45,446 nucleotides of DNA from Janthinobacterium sp. (GCA_003133225.1 PKWL01000036.1:1-45446); one strand, 5' to 3'. Shown: positions 19,308 through 26,089, numbered from the stretch's first letter. Program-made: numbers and translations. The notes: generated by a model from the sequence alone, not told the origin.

Positions 19308-19600
19308 GAGGAGACTTTTTCCCAACCGTGCACCAGTAGGCCGGGGCGGCATGAACACAAAAATCGTCAAGCGCAATGCGGTCGCCAGCTCCCCGTAAAG
19401 GCTCTCCATCTTCCCGTTAAAGCTCACCATCACCGATGGGTTAGCCCGTTGAGGTGTTGCCGATGACTTAGCCCCGCGGGAATCTCAAAAAACGAGCTCG
19501 TCTCGTTCCTTTGAGATTCGGGAGCCGCTGGCCGGACTCGACGCTCATGGACGCCCTTGGCGTGTCGCCTACTCGAGCCAGAGCATGATTGGTGTTCACC
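19308..19600. other. No gene supported
   Basis: This stretch between an uncertain ORF and a transposase relic holds only short frames. A palindrome-like pair around 19482-19513 (AATCTCAAA ... TTTGAGATT) is the only structure that stands out. Confidence 0.4.
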
Positions 19601-19800
19601 TTGAACATCAAACACCTGCGCGCGCACTGGGATGATATCTTGCGCTTGGCCTCATCGATCAAGCACGGCACCGTGACCGCGTCGCTTTAATCTGGTGACG
19701 GCGGCGATTGTCCTGTGGAACGGCCTATCTGGAGCGAGCGACGCAGGCGCTGCGAAATACCGGCAGGCTGAAGGACGATTTCCAGCTTCAGTACCTTGTG
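19601..19800 (+). pseudogene. Tn3-family transposase relic
   Basis: From 19601 the frame reads [20 protein letters not shown] followed by KHGTVTASL, the conserved stretch of Tn3 TnpA. At 19689 it jumps to NLVTAAIVLWN, a motif that normally lies some 80 residues further on, and after a one-base shift to AYLERATQALRNTGR. So an internal deletion and a frameshift have destroyed the gene. Only C-terminal fragments survive. It shows that a Tn3-type transposon once sat in this accessory stretch. Confidence 0.7.
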
Positions 19801-19831
19801 ATTCATCAGCGGGAAAACCTTAGATGTAACG

Positions 19832-19995
19832 GCTCGCGTTTGAAAACTGTCATGCTCGCGTTTGACGAGTTTTTAGGCTCACAATAACTGCAAATGAAAA
19901 GCAGCGCGTGCTTACGATATATGCAAATGAGCTTGCATTTATCGGCGCCGGCTCGCATTCCATCTTGACGTGCTCACGTTAAGTACAAATGACGG
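19832..19995. repeat. Repeat array A (IS21-end-like, contains 89-bp repeat copy 1)
   Basis: The array repeats a unit of about 20 bp with consensus near GCTCRCGNTNANTGCAAATGA, read as GCTCGCGTTTGAAAACTG, GCTCGCGTTTGACGAG, GCTCACAATAACTGCAAATG, GCTTACGATATATGCAAATG and GCTCACGTTAAGTACAAATG. The last 89 bp (19907-19995) match copy 2 at 21045-21133 in the same orientation, about three quarters identical by eye. Series of short repeats like this are typical of the termini of IS21-type elements (transposase binding sites), but no istA or istB gene is present. Confidence 0.6.
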
Positions 19996-20085
19996 AAGAG
20001 GCTAGATTTCGCCTCATTTGGGTCTAGACGCTCAAGCGAGGATGTCTCAGAAAGGCGAGACAATCCTAGTCATTCGACAGAATTC

Positions 20086-20964
20086 TCAACCCATAACCTT
20101 ATTCCAGTCGATGGCGTATCCCGTCGCCGAGAGTTCACGGGCCAAGGCTTGCTTCCAAGCGCCGCCATCGTCCAGCGATTCCCACACCACGCCGGCAAAG
20201 TCTGTGGGAATCTCAAGATCGCCCTTTGCCAAGGTGCATACGCATTCCCGCCCAAGACGGGCGATGAAATAACCGAGTTCAAGTAAGACGTTCTGGCGTG
20301 CACGCGGTCGCAGTGAATCGGCTGTCTTCCCACCCACATCGTCCGGGGTCAACAGTACAACAGCGAAGCCCACATCGTCATGCGCCTCGATCTTCTCGAT
20401 GATGGTCCGGCCTTGATTAGCTTGCTCGCTCAAAATGACGGCCTCGAAACCAATGCGCTCGATGAACCGCGCCACGGTCTGGCGGGCGCCTTCGTCGTGA
20501 CCGTGGACGATGAAGATTTTCGATGACAGCGCTGCGGCGGCGCGCGCTGGTGCTGCAACAGGCACAGATTCGATAGCATCGTCGATTTCGTCGTGCAGCC
20601 ACTTGATCGCTGATTTCAGAATCTGGATCGCTGCCACTTTACCTTTGCCGACGTATTGGCGTGCTTCATGGCTGCTTTCATACGGGCTGGCGCCAAATCT
20701 CGCGATGACAGGGCCATGGTCAAGGTCGGTCGCTCCGGAGTAGCGTCGGTACTCTACTGTGTCGTGACCAAAGACCGATGCGAGGGTGCCTTCAATGGTC
20801 GCCTCAAGGGCCTTCTGTTCCGGCCCCCATCGCTCAGTCAGCTTGGCTGAGTCGAAGGCTTCAACCTCTGCTATGACCCGTTCCAGGCGCGTGATTCCCC
20901 TGCGCATCTGGTCAGCGGTCAGGTTTGCCTGCGCGGGTGGCGGAGGTGGTTTGCGAGTTGCCAT
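20086..20964 (-). CDS. TIR-domain nucleotide-binding protein, candidate defence effector
   Basis: A 292-residue protein. Residues 149-285 form a bacterial TIR domain of the CAP12/Pycsar-effector type: KIFIVHGHDEGARQTVARF, VILSEQANQGRTIIEKIE, GFAVVLLTPDDVG and QNVLLELGYF, where Glu229 is the expected NADase catalytic residue. Residues 15-130 are a helical domain common to orphan members (RLERVIAEVEAFDSAKL, VFGHDTVEYRRYSGA). Such TIR domains cleave NAD+ when triggered and act in CBASS, Pycsar and related defences. No nucleotide cyclase, STING-like or Argonaute gene is adjacent, so it is an orphan and its trigger is unknown. It lies between two direct copies of an 89-bp repeat, which suggests it is carried cargo. 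Confidence 0.85.
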   Translation of the reverse strand: MATRKPPPPPAQANLTADQMRRGITRLERVIAEVEAFDSAKLTERWGPEQKALEATIEGTLASVFGHDTVEYRRYSGATDLDHGPVIARFGASPYESSHEARQYVGKGKVAAIQILKSAIKWLHDEIDDAIESVPVAAPARAAAALSSKIFIVHGHDEGARQTVARFIERIGFEAVILSEQANQGRTIIEKIEAHDDVGFAVVLLTPDDVGGKTADSLRPRARQNVLLELGYFIARLGRECVCTLAKGDLEIPTDFAGVVWESLDDGGAWKQALARELSATGYAIDWNKVMG

Positions 20965-21044
20965 GTCGTGCCATTCTTGTTATTACTCCAACGCACATTA
21001 TGCCCCAAATGCAAGGGGCGGAGCTGATCGCCTAAGCCTGTTCC

Positions 21045-21133
21045 CGTGCTCACGCTATCTGCAAATGAGCTTGCAATCGACGGTGCTGGCTCGCACTCCA
21101 TGGCCGTCGGCTCACGCTAATTGCAAATGACGG
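21045..21133. repeat. 89-bp repeat copy 2 (IS21-end-like)
   Basis: This matches 19907-19995 over its whole length in the same orientation, sharing GCAAATGAGCTTGCA, GGCTCGCA and CAAATGACGG blocks. It lies upstream of the TIR gene, whose other side carries copy 1 within a longer array. Direct rather than inverted orientation means the pair is not simply the two ends of one intact insertion sequence. Confidence 0.65.
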
Positions 21134-21134
21134 C

Positions 21135-21386
21135 TCATATCGGCAAGCCCGCCGCCAGCATGCGCTCGCGGATCTCGGTCGTGCGCTTCGGTTCGAGCTG
21201 GTTGCTGAAGGCCACCTCGAATAACATGACTTTGTCGTGATTAGACAGTCCGTCGGGTTGCCGAAATTCCCCCGGCGGCGTGGTCAAAGTGTGCCCGGCG
21301 GCGCTACACCTTGCCGATTTTTTGCGCAAAGACCGCCGCGTAGTGCGATTCGCACGCCAGTTGCATGGCCAATCTGGCGTCCACAC
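21135..21386 (-). CDS. Uncertain short ORF ending at repeat copy 2
   Basis: The last 40 residues (SNHDKVMLFEVAFSNQLEPK and the following TTEIRERMLAAGLPI) read like real protein, but the beginning overlaps the 3' end of the GIY-YIG gene and has no ribosome site. It ends a few bases from repeat copy 2, so it could be the 3' remnant of a gene cut by the element. A 30-residue product from the internal ATG is the minimum. Family not recognised. Confidence 0.3.
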   Translation of the reverse strand: MWTPDWPCNWRANRTTRRSLRKKSARCSAAGHTLTTPPGEFRQPDGLSNHDKVMLFEVAFSNQLEPKRTTEIRERMLAAGLPI

Positions 21387-22263
21387 TCTTTTTCGCGCGC
21401 TCGTTGACTAGGGGCCGATACAATCGCACCGCCGCTGTCTCGTCCAATGTGTAGCCGAGTCCTGATTCCCTGGCAAAGTACAGATCGAACGCCGCTGCGG
21501 GGAAGTGCTGCCACATGAAGTCCTGGAGCGCACGAAGTTTGAAATCATTCGAGGCGTGCACTTGAAACGCCTTGCCGTAGTCCGCCAGCCGGCGCGGAAG
21601 GGACGTGGTTTTTCCCACGTAGATTTTATACACCGACGGCCCCAGCCGCATGGTGAGGAAGTAGACGCCGCGCACCCCGGCCAGTGCGCTCAGCGTTGGA
21701 TCGGGGCCGGCTGCGGCCAGCGTCGCCAGAACGAGATCCATGCGCACCAGATCAAACTGAGCCCGGAACGTCGCGCTTTGCTCGTCCTCCAGTCGATATC
21801 TGGCCAACTGAACGAATTCCTCCGGCGCGCCCGGTCTTGGCGGCTCATGCAGGACTCGCGCCTTTTCCAGTTTTGGGCGCTGCGGTTCCCCAGGCGGCGC
21901 GCGTAGCCTGGGCCGCTCGTGCGCGAGCGTTATCAAATCATCCTCAATCGTCAATCGGACTCGGTCTTGGGGGCCAAAGCCGGCCTCTTCGAGAACGCTG
22001 CCGAGCGTGCGCTGGATGCGATCTAATAGGTACACGTCGGGACAGATCCAGGCGTACTTATTCCTCTGCGTCGCTCGAAGGCCCGCCCGGACCTCGTGCT
22101 CGCCGATCCGCAAACGCACCGGGATCCGCGCGCCCAGCTGCAGCGGCAGTGCGCCGGTGTCGCCCACCGGTATGTGGATCTCCAGACGTGGGGTGCCATC
22201 CGCGTAGATTGTGCCGATATCACGCACTACGCCAATGACCGCTTCACCGCCACTTATACTCAT
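21304..22263 (-). CDS. GIY-YIG nuclease-domain protein
   Basis: A 319-residue protein with a GIY-YIG domain at about 195-290: GVYFLTMRL then YKIYVGKT give the two signature strands, LPRRLADYG supplies the Arg, and DETAAVRLYRPLVNERAK the metal-binding Glu and the Asn. GIY-YIG domains occur in homing nucleases, UvrC and some type II restriction enzymes. Residues 1-110 form a separate beta-rich domain (VRDIGTIYADGTPRLEIHIP, GARIPVRLRIGEHEVRAGL) that might recognise DNA. No methyltransferase is adjacent, so a restriction enzyme role is not established. It may be a free-standing DNA-cutting cargo gene of the mobile block. Confidence 0.75.
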   Translation of the reverse strand: MSISGGEAVIGVVRDIGTIYADGTPRLEIHIPVGDTGALPLQLGARIPVRLRIGEHEVRAGLRATQRNKYAWICPDVYLLDRIQRTLGSVLEEAGFGPQDRVRLTIEDDLITLAHERPRLRAPPGEPQRPKLEKARVLHEPPRPGAPEEFVQLARYRLEDEQSATFRAQFDLVRMDLVLATLAAAGPDPTLSALAGVRGVYFLTMRLGPSVYKIYVGKTTSLPRRLADYGKAFQVHASNDFKLRALQDFMWQHFPAAAFDLYFARESGLGYTLDETAAVRLYRPLVNERAKKSVDARLAMQLACESHYAAVFAQKIGKV

Positions 22264-22264
22264 C

Positions 22265-22395
22265 TATCTCTGATCCTTTAATCATCGTTTGGCATCCACC
22301 CCATTTCGGCGGACACTTCCGTCTAAGCGCATTTTGGATTTTCAAATTGTACAGGGCTAATATACCCGATGGTGGAATGCCATCGCAGTGGGATG
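22265..22395 (-). pseudogene. IS3-family transposase 3' relic
   Basis: On the minus strand the sequence encodes WHSTIGYISPVQFENPKCA and a stop (22323-22325), the characteristic C-terminus of IS3-family OrfB, followed by a GC-rich stretch like an IS terminus. Upstream sequence no longer encodes the transposase, so only the tail remains. Confidence 0.65.
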
Positions 22396-22900
22396 CAACC
22401 GACCAATCTGTCACGACCGAAAAGCCCGCAGCCATGAACGACGCTCTAGCCAACTCATTCACACCTTCGCCTCCAGCAGTTATTGACCAACAACTGCCAG
22501 TCAGCACTGCCGTAAGACACCAATGCAAAAATGCGTTGTGTCGGATTTGCAGCACAGAGAAAAGGAACCTTGAGCACCGACTAGAACGATCCGCAGAGTT
22601 GAACTGGTGGGATATAACAATTCGTCCTAAAACGGTATGTTTGTAATTTCCAATTCCCTAAAAAGTCTCGCGGTGCAGGTCGCAGTTAATCTTGGTTGAA
22701 AAAGCCGCCGAATGCAGCAATGTCGTCGGTTCGAACATTGGCTTTATCAGTCCGTCCAATTGTTGAATGACGGAGTTTCCTATTTTCTTCCAGAAGCTTC
22801 TCATGCCCTGAAGATGAAACCGATTTTGGGGGGAAAGACTTGTCGGGCCTCGAATGAAAGTTCCATCTGAGTGTAGCCATTCACAACACGACAGAGGGTC
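22396..22900. other. No gene supported
   Basis: The gap between the IS3 relic and the small stb-side genes holds only overlapping short frames without ribosome sites. It appears to be degraded accessory DNA. Confidence 0.4.
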
Positions 22901-22957
22901 AAGATGAAACGGGCTAATGCCGTCGCAGGCGATGACGGCGATTGTATGGGCCTGCAT
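22901..22957 (-). pseudogene. Possible N-terminal scrap of a GlxA/AraC-type regulator
   Basis: From ATG 22957 the frame reads HTIAVIACDGISPFHL, close to the start of GlxA-family regulators (DJ-1/PfpI-like domain), then diverges completely. With only about 16 matching residues this is a tentative call. Confidence 0.3.
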
Positions 22958-22993
22958 GAGCGATCCCCAAAAACAGGTTTTCGACGTTCTCAG

Positions 22994-23239
22994 TCATGGC
23001 GCTCTCCCTTCTTTTGTTTCTTTGCGAAGCCTCTGGAGTGTTGTCGAAAATGTCGATATGGACATATCCAGCCCATGCCTTTTAAGCGTTTCCAGGATGG
23101 CACCATGAGGTATGCCAGATTGCAGGGCAGTTTCAATATCGGGTAACACCGCGCGCAACCTGGCAGTTTTTGAACGTTTTATGTCACCGGGCGGCGCCGC
23201 GGCAAGGGATTGCAAGTCGTCGGACAACGTTCTTTCCAT
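22994..23239 (-). CDS. Small StbA/TraK-like domain protein
   Basis: An 81-residue protein with GGAG upstream of its ATG. Residues 24-75 (RLRAVLPDIETALQSGIPHG, then ILETLKRHGLDMSISTFSTT and LQRLRKE) align by eye with residues about 50-105 of the longer StbA/TraK-like protein at 24877-25320 (GLIPEINQAMHRGLSKKEIW and following). This is the helix-turn-helix-like domain that relaxosome accessory proteins use to bind oriT repeats. It would be a paralogue reduced to the domain alone, at the far end of the leftward operon. It may compete for, or modulate, binding at the same sites (inference). Confidence 0.6.
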   Translation of the reverse strand: MERTLSDDLQSLAAAPPGDIKRSKTARLRAVLPDIETALQSGIPHGAILETLKRHGLDMSISTFSTTLQRLRKETKEGRAP

Positions 23240-23297
23240 GATTTTTCTCCGTTTATAATCTCTTTATTTTGTTCTGATTTTGTATTATTTTGATGAT

Positions 23298-23420
23298 TTA
23301 TATCAGTGGCCATGCTAATCCCGGCCACGAAAGCATGTAGGGTGCGATATACGCCACCCCGGCGACTATGGACAGCACCGTCACCGCGACTATCCACGCC
23401 AGGCGAATCAGGAGCGTCAT
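23298..23420 (-). CDS. 40-residue membrane protein
   Basis: A small ORF starting at ATG 23420, which overlaps the previous stop as ATGA. It encodes MTLLIRLAWIVAVTVLSIVA and 20 further residues, mostly a single hydrophobic helix or hairpin, ending at 23298. The overlap and membrane character support a real gene in the leftward operon. Function unknown. Confidence 0.55.
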   Translation of the reverse strand: MTLLIRLAWIVAVTVLSIVAGVAYIAPYMLSWPGLAWPLI

Positions 23421-23641
23421 ACCTTGGCCTCTGGCGGATGGCTCGCGGCTGCAATCTCCAGTTTGGCGGCGCGCATGACCTCGCGCATCATCAGCCAGCC
23501 GGCGATCGACGCCGCGCCGGCCACGGCAGCGACAGCCAACTCCGTGTTCGTCGGCACGTTGCGAAATCCGCCGATGCTGTACCCGATGCCAGCCGCACCG
23601 AACAGGCGCAGATGGAGCGCGATGGGAAAATGTTGCAGCAT
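23417..23641 (-). CDS. Small two-helix membrane protein of the stb-side operon
   Basis: A 74-residue protein from ATG 23641, whose start lies immediately after the TGA of the TraM-like gene. Two hydrophobic stretches (about 8-25 and 34-50, ELAVAAVAGAASIAGWLMM) indicate two membrane helices. Its place in a tight operon with transfer-associated genes suggests a role in mating or plasmid establishment, but I do not recognise a family. Confidence 0.6.
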   Translation of the reverse strand: MLQHFPIALHLRLFGAAGIGYSIGGFRNVPTNTELAVAAVAGAASIAGWLMMREVMRAAKLEIAAASHPPEAKV

Positions 23642-23642
23642 G

Positions 23643-24116
23643 TCAGTCTCCGGCGGATTTTTGAATCGCGGCCTGCAGTTTCGCCCTGGTAGGAGCATCC
23701 AGCAAATGCAGCGATTTCGTCACGGCACGGCCAATGCGCGCCTGCTCGACTGTGGCGCGGTCAAACATCATCATGCCGGCCAAGGCGAGCGTGGCCGACA
23801 GCAGGCAGCATGCGGCCATGGGCCAGAATGGGAACGGCGCCGCGGCGCCAGGGATCGCCTTGGAAACCGGGCCGGAAGCTTTAGACCTGAGGGCCTTCTG
23901 CTCTTGCAGCAGCGTGGTGGCGTTTTCGGCGGCCTCCTGTAGCACCGCCTCCACCCTGGCCATCAGTTCGCCCATGCCGGCCAGGTCTTTGGCGACGAGA
24001 TCATGCCCATCCGTGATGATTTTGGCGACGGCGTCGGTCCGGTCCAGCAGCGGCCCCATTTCACCGAGGATGATCCGCACCGCGGCTTCCTTTGATGTCT
24101 GCGGGGCCGGATTCAT
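23643..24116 (-). CDS. TraM-like relaxosome-associated membrane protein
   Basis: A 157-residue protein with a helical, probably coiled-coil N-terminal half (about 1-90), a linker, one membrane helix at about 98-118 (FWPMAACCLLSATLALAGMM) and a short C-terminal domain. It is the third gene after StbA/TraK and StbB/TraL homologues, the position of TraM in IncP plasmids and StbC in R388. The ATG overlaps the stop of the ATPase gene as ATGA. The name rests mainly on gene order and topology. Confidence 0.65.
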   Translation of the reverse strand: MNPAPQTSKEAAVRIILGEMGPLLDRTDAVAKIITDGHDLVAKDLAGMGELMARVEAVLQEAAENATTLLQEQKALRSKASGPVSKAIPGAAAPFPFWPMAACCLLSATLALAGMMMFDRATVEQARIGRAVTKSLHLLDAPTRAKLQAAIQKSAGD

Positions 24117-24880
24117 TTTTTGGCCTTTGGTACGTAGGGTGAAAAGAGGTCTCTGTTGGCTTGCTGTAAGTTGGCGTAGGCAGCATGCGCGAGGTCGTGT
24201 GCGATCTGGCTATCCATCGCCAGGTTAAGCGCGTGCATGTCGTTGTCCAGCTTGGCCTGGTTGCGACGCGCTTTCCAGTCGGTCGGGTCGGTGGCCAGTT
24301 CACCAACCGTCATCCTGGTGGTCTTGACCAATTCGAAAATGTCATTGGCGTGGACCACCGGCGCCGGTGTCCAGCAGGCTTTTTTCTGGCCCGCGCCGAG
24401 TGCGTAGCCGAGGACGTGCGCATAGGTGATGTCGATCGTGTCGGCGCCCTGGTGTTGATTGAAGACGACGCGCACCTTGTCGCCGTCAAACCCCAACTTG
24501 TGCAGCCATTCGATGGTGGTGATGGTGTCCTTCTGCTGTTTGTCGGCCGGCACGGTGGGAATCACGATCAGGTCGAATTCGCCGATGGCGGAGCGGTATT
24601 TCATCAATTCGTCGAGGAATGCGCCGATGTTCGACGCGCCGACGTCCACGATCAAGTCATCGGTCATCATCATTTCGCGGTAGATATCGCGGAACCGGCT
24701 CGCCTTCAATTCCTCTACGTTCAAGCTGGCGATGTCGGTAGCATCGCCATAGTTGAGCGATTCGACGGAAATGATCTTCGCCAGCGGGCGGAAGGCACCC
24801 AGCAAATGCGCGGCCAGCGTGGTTTTGCCGACATTTCCAGAAAGATTCAGAACGCATATTTTCATTGGTTGGTAGGTCAT
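24113..24880 (-). CDS. stbB: StbB/TraL-family ParA-like ATPase
   Basis: A 255-residue P-loop ATPase of the ParA/MinD superfamily in the StbB/TraL branch. It opens MKICVLNLSGNVGKTTLAAH (deviant Walker A, GNVGKTT) and has LIVDVGASNIGAFLDEL and LIVIPTVPADKQQKDT as later nucleotide-site motifs. In R388 StbB is needed for conjugation together with StbA, and RP4 TraL is the counterpart. ATG 24880 overlaps the stop of the StbA-like gene as ATGA; the in-frame ATG at 24865 (MKICVLN) matches homologue starts and is a possible alternative. Confidence 0.85.
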   Translation of the reverse strand: MTYQPMKICVLNLSGNVGKTTLAAHLLGAFRPLAKIISVESLNYGDATDIASLNVEELKASRFRDIYREMMMTDDLIVDVGASNIGAFLDELMKYRSAIGEFDLIVIPTVPADKQQKDTITTIEWLHKLGFDGDKVRVVFNQHQGADTIDITYAHVLGYALGAGQKKACWTPAPVVHANDIFELVKTTRMTVGELATDPTDWKARRNQAKLDNDMHALNLAMDSQIAHDLAHAAYANLQQANRDLFSPYVPKAKK

Positions 24881-25320
24881 GAGGTTCCCTTTTTCTGCGA
24901 TTTGAGGTGATCCCGCATCATCTTTGAATAATCTATTTCACCAGACTGTTGGCGAATTTCGGCGAGCGCGGCATGTGCCGACGACATACCGCGCGTTTCA
25001 TTTTCGTCTCTCGTTTGGTGCTGGGCCGGAATTGATGTTGCCTTTTCATTCGTTTCATTTATCGGCTCCGGTGCCGGCGCCGGTCTTTCGCGTTTTTGGA
25101 TGCGTGACAGATAATTGATGAACAATTTGTAGTTCATGTTCATGCCGGCCGATTGAAGAGCATCCCATATTTCCTTTTTGCTCAATCCGCGATGCATCGC
25201 TTGATTGATTTCAGGAATTAATCCCCTAAGCAACGATATTTTTTTGGTCGCCTTTTTTTGCGACAGTGCAATAGACAGGTCTGATTGATCCGGGTTTTTC
25301 ATGATTTTCGAAGTCTCCAT
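24877..25320 (-). CDS. stbA: StbA/TraK-like DNA-binding protein
   Basis: First gene of the leftward arm, next to oriT. The helical domain KISLLRGLIPEINQAMHRGL with EIWDALQSAGMNMNYKLFINYL resembles the domain of StbA and TraK proteins that bind direct repeats beside oriT. A proline/glutamate-rich linker and a basic C-terminus (SKMMRDHLKSQKKG) follow. The frame stays open upstream to a TTG at 25392, but that part overlaps promoter-like repeats (GGTTATTCGTA at 25350 and 25422) and encodes low-complexity TTNNSKKTTNN, so I prefer ATG 25320; ATG 25302 is also possible. R388 StbA keeps plasmid copies segregating and favours vertical inheritance over transfer. Confidence 0.75.
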   Translation of the reverse strand: METSKIMKNPDQSDLSIALSQKKATKKISLLRGLIPEINQAMHRGLSKKEIWDALQSAGMNMNYKLFINYLSRIQKRERPAPAPEPINETNEKATSIPAQHQTRDENETRGMSSAHAALAEIRQQSGEIDYSKMMRDHLKSQKKGTS

Positions 25321-25349
25321 CGCGCCTGGATCATAGTAAGGTGATTTGG

Positions 25350-25488
25350 GGTTATTCGTAGTCTTTTTGCTGTTATTTGTGGTCTTGCTCAATTCATGGG
25401 GATTTCATTGCGGTTTTTTGCGGTTATTCGTATGCCTTTTGCGGCAGTCCCGGAATAGTTCAAGCAAGCACGAAAATACCGCAAAAAA
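25350..25488. repeat. Repeats in the stb-trw control region
   Basis: GGTTATTCGTA occurs at 25350-25360 and 25422-25432. An 11-bp perfect inverted repeat, TTTTTTGCGGT (25414-25424) and ACCGCAAAAAA (25478-25488), spans the middle. Extra TTTTGCGG blocks lie at 25437-25444. They are likely binding sites for the StbA-like or TrwA-like proteins (inference). Confidence 0.5.
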
Positions 25489-25497
25489 TTCAAAAAC

Positions 25498-25547
25498 ATT
25501 GATTGGATACGCTCTTCGACCCACCTGGATAATTGCGCCCAATCAAT
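25498..25547. repeat. Inverted repeat flanking oriT
   Basis: ATTGATTGG (25498-25506) and CCAATCAAT (25539-25547) are perfect 9-bp arms 32 bases apart, on the stb side of the predicted nic. Confidence 0.5.
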
Positions 25548-25569
25548 AATGGCGACGTAACCCAATTGT

Positions 25570-25616
25570 TTTTCCTCATAATCAGGCCATACACCATACG
25601 CACATTACAATGTGCC
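25570..25616 (-). other. oriT: Predicted oriT nic region, R388-like
   Basis: On the minus strand, hairpin GCACAT-TGTA-ATGTGC (25615-25600) is followed directly by GTATGGTGT and ATGGCCTGATTATGAGGA. R388 oriT has GCGCACC-GAAA-GGTGCG, then GTATTGTCT, nic, ATAGCCCAGATTTAAGGA. Hairpin, spacing and flanks line up. Cleavage is predicted between the bases complementary to 25591 (5' T) and 25590 (3' A), with the TrwC-like relaxase staying on ATGG. The transferred strand would lead with the stb genes and bring the trw/virB genes in last, as in R388. Confidence 0.8.
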
Positions 25617-25645
25617 TTGAAACCTGCGCCAACTCAAGGGGTGCT

Positions 25646-25674
25646 GGTATTACCGGGAGGATGATTGTAATACC
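25646..25674. repeat. Inverted repeat on the trw side of oriT
   Basis: GGTATTAC (25646-25653) and GTAATACC (25667-25674) are perfect arms 13 bases apart, between nic and trwA. The place corresponds to accessory-protein (TrwA) sites in R388 oriT. Confidence 0.55.
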
Positions 25675-25726
25675 GAACCCCGCAAGTGATTGACTCCATT
25701 CGTTAAAATTCCTTAAAAGGTAATAT

Positions 25727-26089
25727 ATGTATACCTTGACGATCAAAGTGAGTAAGGACGAGGAAGAAATAATACTGCGAAGAATGAAAGCGAGCGGCGA
25801 AACTAATCGAAGCGGACACATCAGGAGAGTTTATTTTGAGAATGATGGGGTCGGCGAAGAGTTACTGGGTGGAATAAAGCATCAGGTAGACGTGCTCACC
25901 GATGCGACAATCCGCAACCAGAGGCTGCTCGAGCAGATGATTGACCTGCGAACCGACACGGTGGAAACCACGATGTTGGCAGCGTTATTCATGCTGCTGT
26001 ATCCATCGGTTACGCCGGCCGTCCAGGCGACGGTGGATCAATATATCGACGTCGGCGGCATCGCGCTCTTTTTAAAAAAGGGCAAATGA
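25727..26089 (+). CDS. trwA: TrwA-like relaxosome protein (ribbon-helix-helix)
   Basis: A 120-residue protein, the size of R388 TrwA (121). The N-terminus MYTLTIKVSKDEEEIILRRM with TNRSGHIRRVYF fits a ribbon-helix-helix DNA-binding domain. The C-terminal half is helical with a hydrophobic stretch (TTMLAALFMLLYPS), the tetramer-forming part in TrwA. TrwA binds oriT, represses its own operon and stimulates the coupling ATPase. AAAAGG lies just upstream of ATG 25727. The stop overlaps the next start as ATGA. Confidence 0.8.
   Translation: MYTLTIKVSKDEEEIILRRMKASGETNRSGHIRRVYFENDGVGEELLGGIKHQVDVLTDATIRNQRLLEQMIDLRTDTVETTMLAALFMLLYPSVTPAVQATVDQYIDVGGIALFLKKGK

Noticed and set aside
20086..22263. 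CBASS or Pycsar operon
   Set aside because: The TIR protein is of the effector type, but no CD-NTase, nucleotide cyclase, or Cap2/Cap3-like gene is nearby; the neighbour is a GIY-YIG protein, so only an orphan effector can be claimed.
22244..22555. Minus-strand 103-residue frame as a gene
   Set aside because: It overlaps the IS3 relic in a different frame from the transposase tail and has no ribosome site or domain.
25350..25490. CRISPR array
   Set aside because: Repeats in the stb-trw gap are short (9-11 bp), few and unevenly spaced, and no cas gene is present; control-region repeats explain them better. No CRISPR array was seen elsewhere.
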